This document shows, one piece after another, positions 12,417 to 23,451 of a stretch of 64,000 nucleotides of DNA. The stretch's first letter is position 1, and the number at the start of each line of letters is the position of its first letter. The notes below the pieces were generated by a model. That model was not told the DNA's origin. It did no database searches and saw only the letters and a program-made list of their open reading frames with translations. A program made the position numbers and the translations under genes. The stretch comes from Lichenicoccus sp965277665 (lineage in GTDB: Bacteria; Pseudomonadota; Alphaproteobacteria; Acetobacterales; Acetobacteraceae): NCBI RefSeq assembly GCF_965277665.1, contig NZ_OZ255835.1:3596001-3660000 (forward strand), in the 5' to 3' direction.

Positions 12417-12775
12417 GTTTGGTGTCGAGGGGTTTGGGATCGGGAGAGGTTACTGTAGGAAAGCCGGGATCAGGCTTGTGTGCATGGGATCATCCGCGGA
12501 TGCGGAGGTTTTGTGTGTGCGGGCTTTGATGTGAGTGTTCTTTGTCAGTGTGAAGAGGTTGGTGCGCGTCTGTTCGTGCCGCAATTGGGTTGTCTGACCC
12601 TGTCGAGATCGCATCCTGTTTGGGTGTGGTTGAGGCTGTAAGATTGCGGGGAAGCGAACAGAGGCGTGAGAGTGAAGTGACGACTTGTCGTGATCTTTGG
12701 ATCATGGCGCGTTTGGGGCTTTGTCTGTGCTCGTGTCAAAGCGGGTGTGGATGGTTCCTGTGCGTGTTGTGGTGG
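12417..12775. other. tRNA-Ala to 23S spacer
   Basis: About 360 bases of transcribed spacer with lower GC than its surroundings. Its end (about 12744-12783) forms the 5' arm of the 23S processing stem. No gene is seen. Confidence 0.6.

Positions 12776-12783
<8 letters not shown>
12744..12783 (+). other. 23S precursor processing stem, 5' arm
   Basis: GTGTGGATG, TGTGCGTG and GGTTTTGAG in this stretch are complementary, in the same order, to blocks in 15508-15555 just after 23S. This is the expected long stem enclosing 23S. Confidence 0.6.
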
Positions 12784-15514
<2,731 letters not shown>

Positions 15515-15614
15515 CACAAATACACCACCACACGCACAGCAGTCATCCACATCACACAACACCGCGCACCAACCCACTCACTCGCCCGAACCTCCCCCAA
15601 AGGTTGGCTCGGAC

Positions 15615-15733
15615 GACCTGGTGGCCATGGCGGGGAATGATCCACCCGATCCCATCCCGAACTCGGCCGTGAAAACCCCCAGCGCCCATGATACTGCATC
15701 TCAAGATGCGGGAAAGTCGGTCGCCGCCAGGTC
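15615..15733 (+). rRNA. 5S ribosomal RNA
   Basis: About 119 bases. The terminal stem GACCTGG/CCAGGTC closes a molecule containing the conserved CCCATCCCGAACTCGG loop and the GCGGGAAAGTCGGTCG region. It lies 100 bases after 23S. Confidence 0.95.
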
Positions 15734-15791
15734 TTCCGAACCAACCTATTACACACACATCGAGGCCGCATACTCACAGCAGCCTCACCAC

Positions 15792-15868
<77 letters not shown>

Positions 15869-15878
15869 CCAATCGTTG

Positions 15879-15911
15879 ACTCCCCGTGCCACAAGGCGCG
15901 GGGAGTTTTTC
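15879..15911 (+). terminator. Rho-independent terminator of the rRNA operon
   Basis: Hairpin ACTCCCCG(T)GCC / GGC(G)CGGGGAGT followed by TTTTT, starting 11 bases after tRNA-fMet. Confidence 0.9.
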
Positions 15912-16039
15912 GTTGGGCCGCGCGCCGCCGATGCCAGGGCCAGGATCGTCGCAAGCGCACCCCGCAGCAACGGCCAGTTTTTGAACCACCTTGGAAATAG
16001 TCGTAGATCAACCGGTCTGCATTGCCGTCAAGGAACCCC

Positions 16040-17160
16040 ATGCATGTTGCCATCATAGCGGCTACTGCGGCTCTCAGCGGCTTGCTGTTCGGTTACGACA
16101 CCGGCGTGATTTCCGGGGCGTTGCTGTTTCTCGGCAAAGCCTTCCAACTGTCCCACCTGATGCTGGGCGTCGTGACGAGCGCAGCACTCGCCGGCGCAGC
16201 AGGGGGCGCCGCCTGCGCTGGCCTGCTCGCCGACCGGTTCGGACGTCGCCCGGTCCTGCAGCTCACCGCGGCGGTCTTTGTCGGAGGCGCGCTCGTGTCG
16301 GCAGTGGCGGTCGATCTTGCCATGCTGCTTGCAGGCCGCCTGCTGGTGGGTATCGGCATCGGGGGCGCCTCCATGCTGACCCCGCTCTACCTTGCAGAAA
16401 TCGCCTCCGCCCGCGAACGTCGCGCGCTGGTCTCCTTCAACCAGCTCGCCGTGACGCTGGGCATCCTGATTTCCTAACTGGCCGGATACGCCTTTGCCAC
16501 CACGGGCTCCTGGCGTTGGATGCTGGGGCTTGGCGGCGTGCCAGGCGTCGTCTTTTTCATCGGCATGCTGCTTCTCCCGGAGACACCGCGCTGGCTGGCA
16601 GGTCCTGGGCACGCCGATCGCGCTCAGGCGGCACTTGCCCGCCTGCGCGGACGCCATGTCGATATCAGGGCCGAACTTGCCTTGCTCCGGCCTGATCTCA
16701 AGCCTGAAGTGTGTGCGATGCCGGAAAGCCGGCTTACCCACAAGGCCGCGATGCTGCCTCTGATCGTCGGCGTCGGTCTTGCGATCTTCCAACAGGTGAC
16801 CGGGATCAACACGGTCATCTACTTTGCTCCGGTCATCTTCCAGGCCGCCGGACTCTCGTCCGCGTCGGCAGCGATCCTCGCGACCGCCGGCATAGGCGTG
16901 GTCAACGTCGTCATGACCATGGTGGCGATCTGGCTGGTCGACCGGGTTGGACGGCGCGTTCTGCCTGCTGACCGGGCTCGTTGGCATGGCGGTGAGCCTC
17001 TGCCTTCTCGGCCTGGGGTTCCTGCTCGGCAGCGGTGTGGCGCTCGGGTGGCTGATCGCCATCAGCCTGGCCGTCGACGCCTTGTGGCTGCCGGGTGGCG
17101 CTGCCGCCGTCAAACCGGACACGAGGCATATCGCGGCTGGTCCGGATGAACCCAATCGGT
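16040..17160 (+). pseudogene. Decayed sugar:proton symporter (MFS, XylE/GalP type)
   Basis: The ATG at 16040 follows AAGGAACCCC. The reading frame shows GYDTGVISGAL and LADRFGRRP loops, both signatures of the MFS sugar-porter family, then meets TAA at 16475-16477. The same frame continues in-family (WRWMLGLGGVPGVVFF, LPETPRWL, then FQQVTGINTVIYFAPVIFQ) to VDRVGRR, where the homologous reading moves to another frame near 16960 (LLTGLVGMAVSLCLLG). After about 17060 the family sequence fades, so the last transmembrane segments are missing. One nonsense codon, at least one frameshift and a lost C-terminus make function unlikely. Confidence 0.88.
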
Positions 17161-17211
17161 GAGCGCATGCGCAAGAGGGCAGGCGTGCCTCTCCGACACG
17201 AGTGTGTTCCA

Positions 17212-18030
17212 TCAGGCAGCGTCAGGCAGCGTCTCCGACAGCCTGCCGCCCAGGCGCACCGGCGCCACCCGCATGGCATGGCCGGTGCGGTCATCGGTCT
17301 CCACGAACAGGCCGCAAAGGGTCGCGTCGCCCTCGGCCGGGCCGAGCCGCTCGGTCGGCATCTTGCGCACGAAGCGTGCTACCGCCGGCACCTTCGCCAT
17401 GCCGATCACGCTGTCATAGTCGCCGCACATGCCGGCATCGCTCTGGAAGGCGGTGCCCCCCTTCAGGATGCGATGGTCGGCGGTCGGCGTGTGGGTGTGG
17501 GTGCCGACGACCAGCGACACGCGCCCGTCGAAATGATGCCCGAATGCCATCTTCTCGCTGGTTGCCTCGGCATGGATGTCGACCACGATGGCACCGACCG
17601 TGACCCCGAGGCGGTGCCGCGACAGCAGTTCGCCCACCGCCCGGAACGGATCGTCGAGTGCATCCATGAACAGCCGGCCCATCGCGTTGATCACCATTGC
17701 CCGGCGGCCATCCGCGAGCGTCACCAGCACGCTGCCGGCGCCGGGCGTGCCGGGCGGGAAGTTGATCGGCCGGATGATGCGCGGCGCCTGGCTGATATGG
17801 CCGATTAGTTCCTTGCGGTCCCACGCATGGTTGCCCAGCGTGATGACATCGGTGCCGGCGGCGAACAGGCTGTCGGCCATGGCGGGTGCCAGGCCGAAGC
17901 CATGGCTCGCGTTCTCGGCGTTCACGATCGCCAGGTCGATGCGCAGCCGCTCGCGGAGTGCGGCCAGCCGCGCCTCCACCAGGTCACGTCCCGCGCGCCC
18001 CACCACGTCGCCGAGAAACAGGATACGCAC
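17212..18030 (-). CDS. TIGR00282-family metallophosphoesterase (YmdB-like)
   Basis: 272 residues with the complete metal-site set of the family: FLGDVVGR (N-terminus), NAENASHG, TLGNHAWDRKE, VDIHAEATSEK and VGTHTHTPTAD. In Bacillus the homologue YmdB hydrolyses 2',3'-cyclic nucleotides and affects RNA turnover and biofilm; the function in alphaproteobacteria is less defined. It is 6 bases downstream of the 5-FCL gene on the same strand, so the two are probably co-transcribed. Confidence 0.9.
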   Translation of the reverse strand: MRILFLGDVVGRAGRDLVEARLAALRERLRIDLAIVNAENASHGFGLAPAMADSLFAAGTDVITLGNHAWDRKELIGHISQAPRIIRPINFPPGTPGAGSVLVTLADGRRAMVINAMGRLFMDALDDPFRAVGELLSRHRLGVTVGAIVVDIHAEATSEKMAFGHHFDGRVSLVVGTHTHTPTADHRILKGGTAFQSDAGMCGDYDSVIGMAKVPAVARFVRKMPTERLGPAEGDATLCGLFVETDDRTGHAMRVAPVRLGGRLSETLPDAA

Positions 18031-18036
18031 GGCGTC

Positions 18037-18603
18037 TCACCCCTCCGGTTGTCGGTGCAGCCGAACCGGACCCTGCTCGGTCACGATCATCGGCAGCCTG
18101 ATGTCGAAGGCGCCGTGCGGCACCGCTTCGACCTGCTGGCTGGACAGCGCAAACCCGATGGCACGCGCCTGCGGCAGGCCGACCAGGGTGCGATCGTAAT
18201 AGCCGCCGCCATAGCCGAGCCGCCAGCCCTGGCGGTCGAAGGCCAGCATCGGCACGAACACGATCTCCGGCACATCGGATGCGGGCCCCGCAGGATGCGC
18301 GGTGCCATGCGGCCCGGCCTCCATCGCGCAACCGGGCGACCAGGGGCGGAACCGCAGCGCCGAGCCGCGTGGCGTCGTCTCTGGCAGCAGCACCGCACAG
18401 CCGCGCTCATGCAGTCTGTGCCAGAGCGGTCGCAGGTCGGGCTCGTCCGGCAGCGGCCAGACGCCGCCGATACGCGCGCCGGGCGGCATGGCCACATGGG
18501 CGAGCAGCGCCCGGGACAGCCGGGCGTCTGCGGCAGGATCGGTTGTCCGGCTGCGCAATAGCTGAATGCGGAGCGCCCGCTTCTGCGAGTCCAGGGGCAT
18601 CAT
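18037..18603 (-). CDS. 5-formyltetrahydrofolate cyclo-ligase
   Basis: 188 residues. The C-terminal signature LGYGGGYYDRTL and the preceding FVPMLAFDRQGWR motif are diagnostic of 5-FCL (YgfA/FAU1), which converts 5-formyl-THF to 5,10-methenyl-THF using ATP. Conserved basic residues near the N-terminus (KRALRIQLLR) are present. It lies between the ymdB-like gene and the 6S RNA candidate, as in many proteobacteria where ssrS precedes this gene. Confidence 0.92.
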   Translation of the reverse strand: MMPLDSQKRALRIQLLRSRTTDPAADARLSRALLAHVAMPPGARIGGVWPLPDEPDLRPLWHRLHERGCAVLLPETTPRGSALRFRPWSPGCAMEAGPHGTAHPAGPASDVPEIVFVPMLAFDRQGWRLGYGGGYYDRTLVGLPQARAIGFALSSQQVEAVPHGAFDIRLPMIVTEQGPVRLHRQPEG

Positions 18604-18609
18604 TGCGGG

Positions 18610-18775
18610 CAGGTGCGGAGCCGCCTCGGCCGTTGGACTGTCAGCCTCCCAGAACCCGCAAGTGCAGGTGGGCGCCGGGTAACATGGCCAAGAGCCATGA
18701 CAGAGCCAGCTCCCGTGGAAGTGCTTATCGGCCCGGGGGTTGAATTGCCTGACGCACCAGGCAGCCCCGCCCCAT
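18610..18775 (-). ncRNA. ssrS: 6S RNA candidate (ssrS position)
   Basis: The 176-base gap between zapA and the 5-FCL gene has no ORF but can fold end to end: the minus-strand 5' segment GGGGCGGGGCTGCC partly pairs with the 3' segment CACCTGCCCGC, with further pairing inside. The zapA-ssrS-ygfA order is the classical location of 6S RNA, the regulator that mimics an open promoter and binds housekeeping RNA polymerase. The call rests mainly on synteny and length; the central bubble was not modelled. Confidence 0.5.
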
Positions 18776-18779
18776 CAAG

Positions 18780-19121
18780 CTAGTCATGCTCGAGCGCCGC
18801 TGCAATGGCTTCCGCGCGTTCGGCGAGGTTGGCCAGTTGGCGTTCTCGCCAGTCCGCCTGCGCACGCACCGCCTCCGCCTCCTCGATCAGGGCGGCGGTG
18901 CCGGCCGGCATGCGGTCGGCCGCCATGTCGTGCAGCTCGTCGGCCATCAGCAGGGCCACCAGGGCGAGCAGCCGCGCCTCGCCGCTCTGTCCGCCGATCG
19001 CCTTGATGCGCTCGACCCTGCGGTCCACCTGCGACGCCATCTGCTGCAGATGCTGCTCCTGGCCATCCTCGCAGCCGACGGCATACGCGTAGCCATTGAT
19101 CCTGATCGTGACCTGCGCCAT
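18780..19121 (-). CDS. zapA: Cell division protein ZapA
   Basis: 113 residues. The N-terminal beta-hairpin (VTIRINGYAYAVGCEDGQEQ), HLQQMASQVDRRV helix and long C-terminal coiled coil (about 45-110) match ZapA, which binds and bundles FtsZ at the division ring. It is followed on the same strand by the 6S candidate and 5-FCL gene. Confidence 0.9.
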   Translation of the reverse strand: MAQVTIRINGYAYAVGCEDGQEQHLQQMASQVDRRVERIKAIGGQSGEARLLALVALLMADELHDMAADRMPAGTAALIEEAEAVRAQADWRERQLANLAERAEAIAAALEHD

Positions 19122-19152
19122 CGCCGCCTCCAGCCCTGCTCTTGCCGCCCGT

Positions 19153-19259
19153 TAGAGCAAGATCGGCTCTGACAGAGCCGATTAACTTGCTCTATCCTAT
19201 TGTAATAGAGACTGATTCACGTCTTAGGCTGATAAAGCCTGAGACGATCAGGCTCTAGA
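19153..19259. repeat. Intergenic palindromes upstream of zapA
   Basis: Two strong inverted repeats. 19153-19194: TAGAGCAAG and ATCGGCTCT face AGAGCCGAT and CTTGCTCTA, a nested hairpin. 19221-19245: GTCTTAGGCT-gataa-AGCCTGAGAC. Neither has a T-run. They fill the space between zapA and the coiled-coil gene and could be transcription barriers or dispersed intergenic palindromes; no second copy is in the window. Confidence 0.7.
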
Positions 19260-19659
19260 GCGCCCCGCCTTGATGCGTCGGGTCGCCGGCAGGATGCTCC
19301 TTCGCGCCGGATTCACCCAAGACGTCGCGCAGCCGCACGATCAAGGCGTCCAGGTTAGCGACCAGCACCGGCAGATCGACGGAGGGGACCGCATTGGCCT
19401 CGCGCAGCGCCGATCCTGCCCGTTCGGCGTCCAGGCGGGCCTGCCCCGCGGCGGCCTCGACGTCGCGCAGGGCCCGGGCCCCGGTCGCCTCGACCTCGGC
19501 AGCCATCGCCTCGCGACGTTCGACGGCAACGGCGATGCGGCCCAACGCCGCCGCCAGCCGCTCGGCCGGATCCTGTTCCGGACGCTCGCCGGGCCCACCC
19601 TGCGGCACTCGATCCCCACCCTGCGGCACTCGATCCTGGTACTGCGACAATGCGAACAT
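19255..19659 (-). CDS. Small coiled-coil protein upstream of zapA
   Basis: About 134 residues if started at ATG 19659, but GGAGG touches that ATG. TTG at codon 4 (19650) lies 9 bases after GGAGG and may be the true start. The product has a duplicated RVPQGG hexapeptide near the N-terminus (18-bp DNA repeat), then an Ala/Arg/Glu-rich helix (about 30-110) likely to form a coiled coil. No family is recognised with confidence. Gene order suggests a division-linked accessory protein of this lineage. Confidence 0.6.
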   Translation of the reverse strand: MFALSQYQDRVPQGGDRVPQGGPGERPEQDPAERLAAALGRIAVAVERREAMAAEVEATGARALRDVEAAAGQARLDAERAGSALREANAVPSVDLPVLVANLDALIVRLRDVLGESGAKEHPAGDPTHQGGAL

Positions 19660-19731
19660 CCTCCGAAGCACCGATGTCGTTGCACAGATCGCGTGCAACA
19701 CTTTGAACGTCAAGCAGCAAGGCAGGCAGGC

Positions 19732-20202
19732 ATGAACCAGGCAGCCTCCGGCGGTGCCACACGCACCCCAGGGCGCGCGCCAGAGCGTGCGGTCGTGATC
19801 CACGGACGCGATCACGCCTTGTTCGCGCTGCAGGCCGCCGCACCCGCTCCCCGGCTGCTGCTGCTGTCGGCCGAGAGTGCCGCCTGTTTCATGGGGCCGC
19901 TCTGGTGGGCGGCGTTGATGCACAGCCTCGAAGGCGAGATCCTGGCCGCCGAGGCAAGCAGCATGCTCGATTGCGGCGCCTCGGCCGGCCGCAGCATGGA
20001 GGCGCTGCGGATCGGGCTGCGACGGCTGGTGCTGGCGCCGGATTGCCCGCAATTCGAGGCCGTCCGGCTGCGCGGCGAGGCGCTCGGCGCCGAACTGGTC
20101 GCCGAGCGGCCCGCCTGTCTCGATCTGGGCAGCCTCGATGCTCGGTACGACCGGGCCGGCCTGTTGCGGGACTGGCTCTGCAGGAGCGCCGCGCCGCCGT
20201 GA
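19732..20202 (+). CDS. Conserved hypothetical protein upstream of thiE
   Basis: 156 residues from ATG 19732 (MNQAASGGATRTP). It contains a hydrophobic alternating core (APRLLLLSAESAACFMGPLW, then WWAALMHSLEG) and ends 59 bases before thiE on the same strand. No signal peptide, transmembrane segment or motif is seen. Codon use matches its neighbours. It is divergent from the coiled-coil gene. Confidence 0.6.
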   Translation: MNQAASGGATRTPGRAPERAVVIHGRDHALFALQAAAPAPRLLLLSAESAACFMGPLWWAALMHSLEGEILAAEASSMLDCGASAGRSMEALRIGLRRLVLAPDCPQFEAVRLRGEALGAELVAERPACLDLGSLDARYDRAGLLRDWLCRSAAPP

Positions 20203-20261
20203 CACAAGGCACGGTTTCGTCTAGCTCTCCTCGCTTGAATCGTTCGGCCGGACACTGAAGC

Positions 20262-20909
20262 ATGGCGCCCGTTCAACAGGCCGCACCGGATGGCTGCAGG
20301 CTCTACCTGGTCACCCCGCCGGCACTGGACCCCGCGGTGTTTCGTGACCGGCTGGCCGAGGCGCTCGATGCCGGCGACGTCGCCGCGGTGCAGCTTCGCC
20401 TCAAGGACGTCCCGGACGCGGCGGTGGTCCGCGCCATCGAGGTGCTGCGTCCGGTGGTGCAGGATCGCGGCGTCGGCTTCATCCTCAACGACCGGCCCGA
20501 CCTCGCGCACCAGCATGGCTGTGACGGCGCGCATGTCGGTGCCGACGACATGCCGGCTGCCCGGGCGCGCACGCTGCTCGGCGACCTGCAGCTCGGCGTC
20601 TCCTGCTACGACAGCCGCGACGCCGCCATGCTGGCGGGCGAGAATGGCGCCGACTACGTGGCGTTCGGGGCGTTCTTCGCCAGCGGCACCAAGCGGACCG
20701 ACATCCGGGCCGAGCCAGACCTGCTGGAATGGTGGTCGGAGGTGATGCAGCTGCCGGTGGTGGCGATCGGTGGCATCACGCCGGCGAACTGCGCCGGCCT
20801 GGTGCAAGCCGGCGCCGACTTTCTCGCCGTGGTCGGCGCGGTGTGGGACCATCCCGGCGGACCGGCCGCCGGGGTGCGCGCGATGAACCAGGCGATCGCT
20901 GCGGCCTGA
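20262..20909 (+). CDS. thiE: Thiamine-phosphate synthase ThiE
   Basis: 215 residues, TIM barrel. LYLVTPP, VQLRLKD, FILNDRPDLA, DGAHVGADDM, GVSCYDS, DYVAFGAFFASGTK and VVAIGGITPANC correspond in order to the strands and loops of ThiE, which joins HMP-pyrophosphate to thiazole phosphate. The usual QxGQ of the loop after strand 4 is replaced by GADD, seen in several alphaproteobacterial ThiE proteins. No other thi gene or TPP riboswitch is adjacent. Confidence 0.85.
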   Translation: MAPVQQAAPDGCRLYLVTPPALDPAVFRDRLAEALDAGDVAAVQLRLKDVPDAAVVRAIEVLRPVVQDRGVGFILNDRPDLAHQHGCDGAHVGADDMPAARARTLLGDLQLGVSCYDSRDAAMLAGENGADYVAFGAFFASGTKRTDIRAEPDLLEWWSEVMQLPVVAIGGITPANCAGLVQAGADFLAVVGAVWDHPGGPAAGVRAMNQAIAAA

Positions 20910-20959
20910 CGCGATCCGGGGACCCGATCAGGAGCCCCGGGGATCAGGAGCTGTGGGGA

Positions 20960-21664
20960 TCAGTGGCGGGCGCCGACCCCGGTAGTGTAGTCGCCCGGCA
21001 CGTAGGTCAGAGGCGCGCCGGCCGCAATCGACGCGCCGGCACTGGACGCGAGCTGGATGTCTGGCGTCAGCAGCGACTGCGTCACGTAGAGCACGCCATT
21101 GGATTGCGGCACGTTCGACAGCCAGATCCGGTTGATGTGGCCACGCGCGTCGCCCAGCAGCAGCTGGCCGGTCGCGGGCTCGATGGAGAGGGTCAGCACG
21201 TCGCGTCCGTTCAGCGTCCGCAAGGCAACGGGACCGTGCTGGTGCGCGATCATCGTCCGCAGCCGCTGCTCGGAATACGCGCCGGGCACAATCGTGTAGG
21301 CCAGCAGCCGCTGCAGGAACGGCGCATCGGTGGGCGCCAGCAACTGGCCGCCGGCCGCCTGCTGCTGCTGCTCAAGCGGCGTATTGGGCGGCGCGAACAC
21401 GGTGAAGGGACCGTTCCGCTGCAGGACAGTGAGCAGGCCGGTCCGGTAGAGGCAGAGCGCATAGTCGGTCAGCTCGAGCGAGCCGACGATGCTCTCGTCG
21501 ACCGTGCGGTCGGTATAGACCGGCACATCGGCGAACACGATGTCATCGGAGCTGCCGATGATCGGCAGCGGGTCCTGCCGCGCCCCGCTCTCGCAGGCCG
21601 CCAGCCCGGCCAGCATGCCAGCCACCACGAGCGCCCGCCCTGCCAACGCCTTCACACGTCTCAT
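20960..21664 (-). CDS. Fasciclin-domain lipoprotein
   Basis: 234 residues from ATG 21664 (MRRVKALAGRALVV). Signal sequence with lipobox LAAC, then a fasciclin (FAS1) domain: ESIVGSLELTDYALCLYRTG, GPFTVFAPPNTPLE, FLQRLLAYTIVPG, TLNGRDVLTL and SNGVLYVTQSLL. FAS1 proteins act in adhesion or surface interactions. The domain carries an insertion rich in Gln (LEQQQQAAGG). It is followed upstream by another lipoprotein gene on the same strand. Confidence 0.85.
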   Translation of the reverse strand: MRRVKALAGRALVVAGMLAGLAACESGARQDPLPIIGSSDDIVFADVPVYTDRTVDESIVGSLELTDYALCLYRTGLLTVLQRNGPFTVFAPPNTPLEQQQQAAGGQLLAPTDAPFLQRLLAYTIVPGAYSEQRLRTMIAHQHGPVALRTLNGRDVLTLSIEPATGQLLLGDARGHINRIWLSNVPQSNGVLYVTQSLLTPDIQLASSAGASIAAGAPLTYVPGDYTTGVGARH

Positions 21665-21757
21665 GCTGCCCCTCTTGTTCCGGCCATCAGGCCCATCCGT
21701 CCCCTGGCGTTCATACAGGATGCGCAACCAAGGCGCGACCGCTTCGGATGAGCGCGA

Positions 21758-22186
21758 TCAGCAGCCGTCACCGCGCAGCGCCCAGGACGAGACGCGGTCG
21801 TTGGTGACCTCGAAGGTCGTGGCGCAGACCGAGTTGTAGTAGGTCGGCGGGAAGCCGCCGAAACCGCCATAGCCACCGTAGCCGCCGAACCCGCCATAGC
21901 CGAAGCCGCCGCCGCCGCCCCAGCCATAGCCGCCCCACCCCCAGCCCCAGCCGGGACCGATCCCCGGGCTGTAGCTCGATTCGTTGTCGATATAGGCGAG
22001 GAAGCTGTGGCCGTCTGCGGTGTAGGTCCGGGTCGGCACGCCGAAGGCGCGGACGAGATCGACCTGCGAGTGGCCGATCATGGAATCGAGCAGGCGGCGC
22101 TGGGCCGGGGAGGGCGTCTCGCAGGCCGCAAGCGCAAGCAGGGGGACCGCGAAGGCGGCGAGCGAGACAAGATTTCGAGCGGACAT
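21758..22186 (-). CDS. Gly/Tyr-rich lipoprotein
   Basis: 142 residues from ATG 22186. Signal sequence with lipobox LALAAC; then an SmpA/OmlA-like stretch (LLDSMIGHSQVDLVRAFGVP, then TRTYTADGHSFLAYIDNES), followed by a long low-complexity segment of Gly, Tyr, Trp and Phe repeats and a C-terminal YYNSVCATTFEVTNDRV segment with Cys residues. The N-half suggests an outer-membrane lipoprotein of the SmpA superfamily; the Gly/Tyr tract is of unknown use. Confidence 0.75.
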   Translation of the reverse strand: MSARNLVSLAAFAVPLLALAACETPSPAQRRLLDSMIGHSQVDLVRAFGVPTRTYTADGHSFLAYIDNESSYSPGIGPGWGWGWGGYGWGGGGGFGYGGFGGYGGYGGFGGFPPTYYNSVCATTFEVTNDRVSSWALRGDGC

Positions 22187-22283
22187 GGTTGCAGGCCCTT
22201 CTTCGAGGAGGGAACGACAGACCGGGCGTGAACGCTCTGCCACGCCATCCGGATGGCCTGCGAGTTTGTGCGTTACAAAAAAA

Positions 22284-23351
22284 TCAGCGGGCGCCTCCCA
22301 GCCACAGGATGTCGTTGATCCGCGCGGCCCCGGTCGCGAGCATCACCAGCCGGTCGAAGCCGAGCGCGATGCCGGAGCAGGGCGGCATCTGCTGCAGGGC
22401 TGCCAGCAGCGCCTCGTCCATCGGCCACTCTCCCACGGTCCAGCCCGGTACAGGGGGCGGCAGTGCGGCGCGACGCGCGCGGTCATGCAGGAACCGTGCA
22501 CGCTGTTCGGCCGGGTCGGTCAGCTCGTCGAAGGCGTTGGCGAGTTCCAGGCCGCAGGCATACAGCTCGAAGCGCAGCGCGACGCGTGGATCGTCCGGGT
22601 CGCGCCGGGCGAGGGCGGCCTGCGCCGCCGGCCAATGCGTCAGGAAGGTCGGCCGCTGCCGCCCGATCTGTGGCTCGACATGGCTCAGCAGCAGCCGGAA
22701 GAACAAATCCTCCCAGGTCTCGCCCCGTCCTTCCCGATCACGCAGCCCTTCGCCATCACGCAGACGCACGCCGGCCTGCCGGGCCAGCGCCGGCGCGTCC
22801 TCCTGTGTCGCCAGCAGGTCGGCGCCGGTGTGGCGGGCGAACGCCTCCTGCAGCGTCAGCCGCTCGAACGGCGCATCGATGCGGCAGCGCGCGCCGTCCC
22901 GCTCGACCATCGGCGGCAGCAAGGCCCGCAGCAGGGCTTCGGTCTCGTCCATCAGGCCGGCCAGCCCAGCGCCGGGTCGATACCATTCGAGCATGGTGAA
23001 CTCGGCGGCATGCAGCGGACCCGCCTCGCCATTGCGCCAGACCCTTGCCAGCTGGAACACCGGTTGCGCGGTCGCCGCCACCAGGCGCTTCATCGCGAAT
23101 TCCGGGCTGGTGTGCAGGAACAGGCGCTCGCTTGTGCCGTCGGGCGCCAGGCACTTGGTGGCGAACGGGTGCAGGTGCACCTCCTCGCCCGGCGTGCGCA
23201 CCGCGAACGGCGTCTCGACCTCGAGATAGCCGCGCGCCTCGAAGAAGCCGCGGACGCCGCGGACCAGCATCGCGCGCCGGCGCAGCAGCGGCAGCCGGTC
23301 GGCGACCGAGGCCTGCGGGACGGGTGCTGGCGGTTGCGGCGACATGGGCAC
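22284..23351 (-). CDS. epmA: EF-P lysine lysyltransferase EpmA (GenX/PoxA)
   Basis: 355 residues, a class II lysyl-tRNA synthetase catalytic core without the anticodon-binding domain. Visible are FFEARGYLEVETPF (motif 1), LFLHTSPEFAMKRL, QLARVWRNGEAG and HAAEFTMLEWYRP (motif 2 region), and SGIALGFDRLVMLATGA (motif 3). EpmA attaches (R)-beta-lysine to a Lys of EF-P. It is divergent from epmB, with efp following epmB, so the three modification genes are together. The start ATG at 23351 overlaps no other gene. Confidence 0.92.
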   Translation of the reverse strand: MPMSPQPPAPVPQASVADRLPLLRRRAMLVRGVRGFFEARGYLEVETPFAVRTPGEEVHLHPFATKCLAPDGTSERLFLHTSPEFAMKRLVAATAQPVFQLARVWRNGEAGPLHAAEFTMLEWYRPGAGLAGLMDETEALLRALLPPMVERDGARCRIDAPFERLTLQEAFARHTGADLLATQEDAPALARQAGVRLRDGEGLRDREGRGETWEDLFFRLLLSHVEPQIGRQRPTFLTHWPAAQAALARRDPDDPRVALRFELYACGLELANAFDELTDPAEQRARFLHDRARRAALPPPVPGWTVGEWPMDEALLAALQQMPPCSGIALGFDRLVMLATGAARINDILWLGGAR

Positions 23352-23367
23352 GGCAGTACAGCCCAGC

Positions 23368-23451
23368 CACGCGCAGCGGCAAGTGGGCCACGCGCAGCGG
23401 CAAGTGGGCCATGCGCAGCAGCAAGCGGGACATGCACAGCAGCAAGCCGGC
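23368..23451. repeat. 21-bp tandem repeat at the epmA/epmB divergence
   Basis: Four units of 21 bp: two identical (CACGCGCAGCGGCAAGTGGGC) and two diverged copies that change the second codon position to ATG. The last two units provide the candidate start codons of epmB at 23411 and 23432. Confidence 0.9.
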
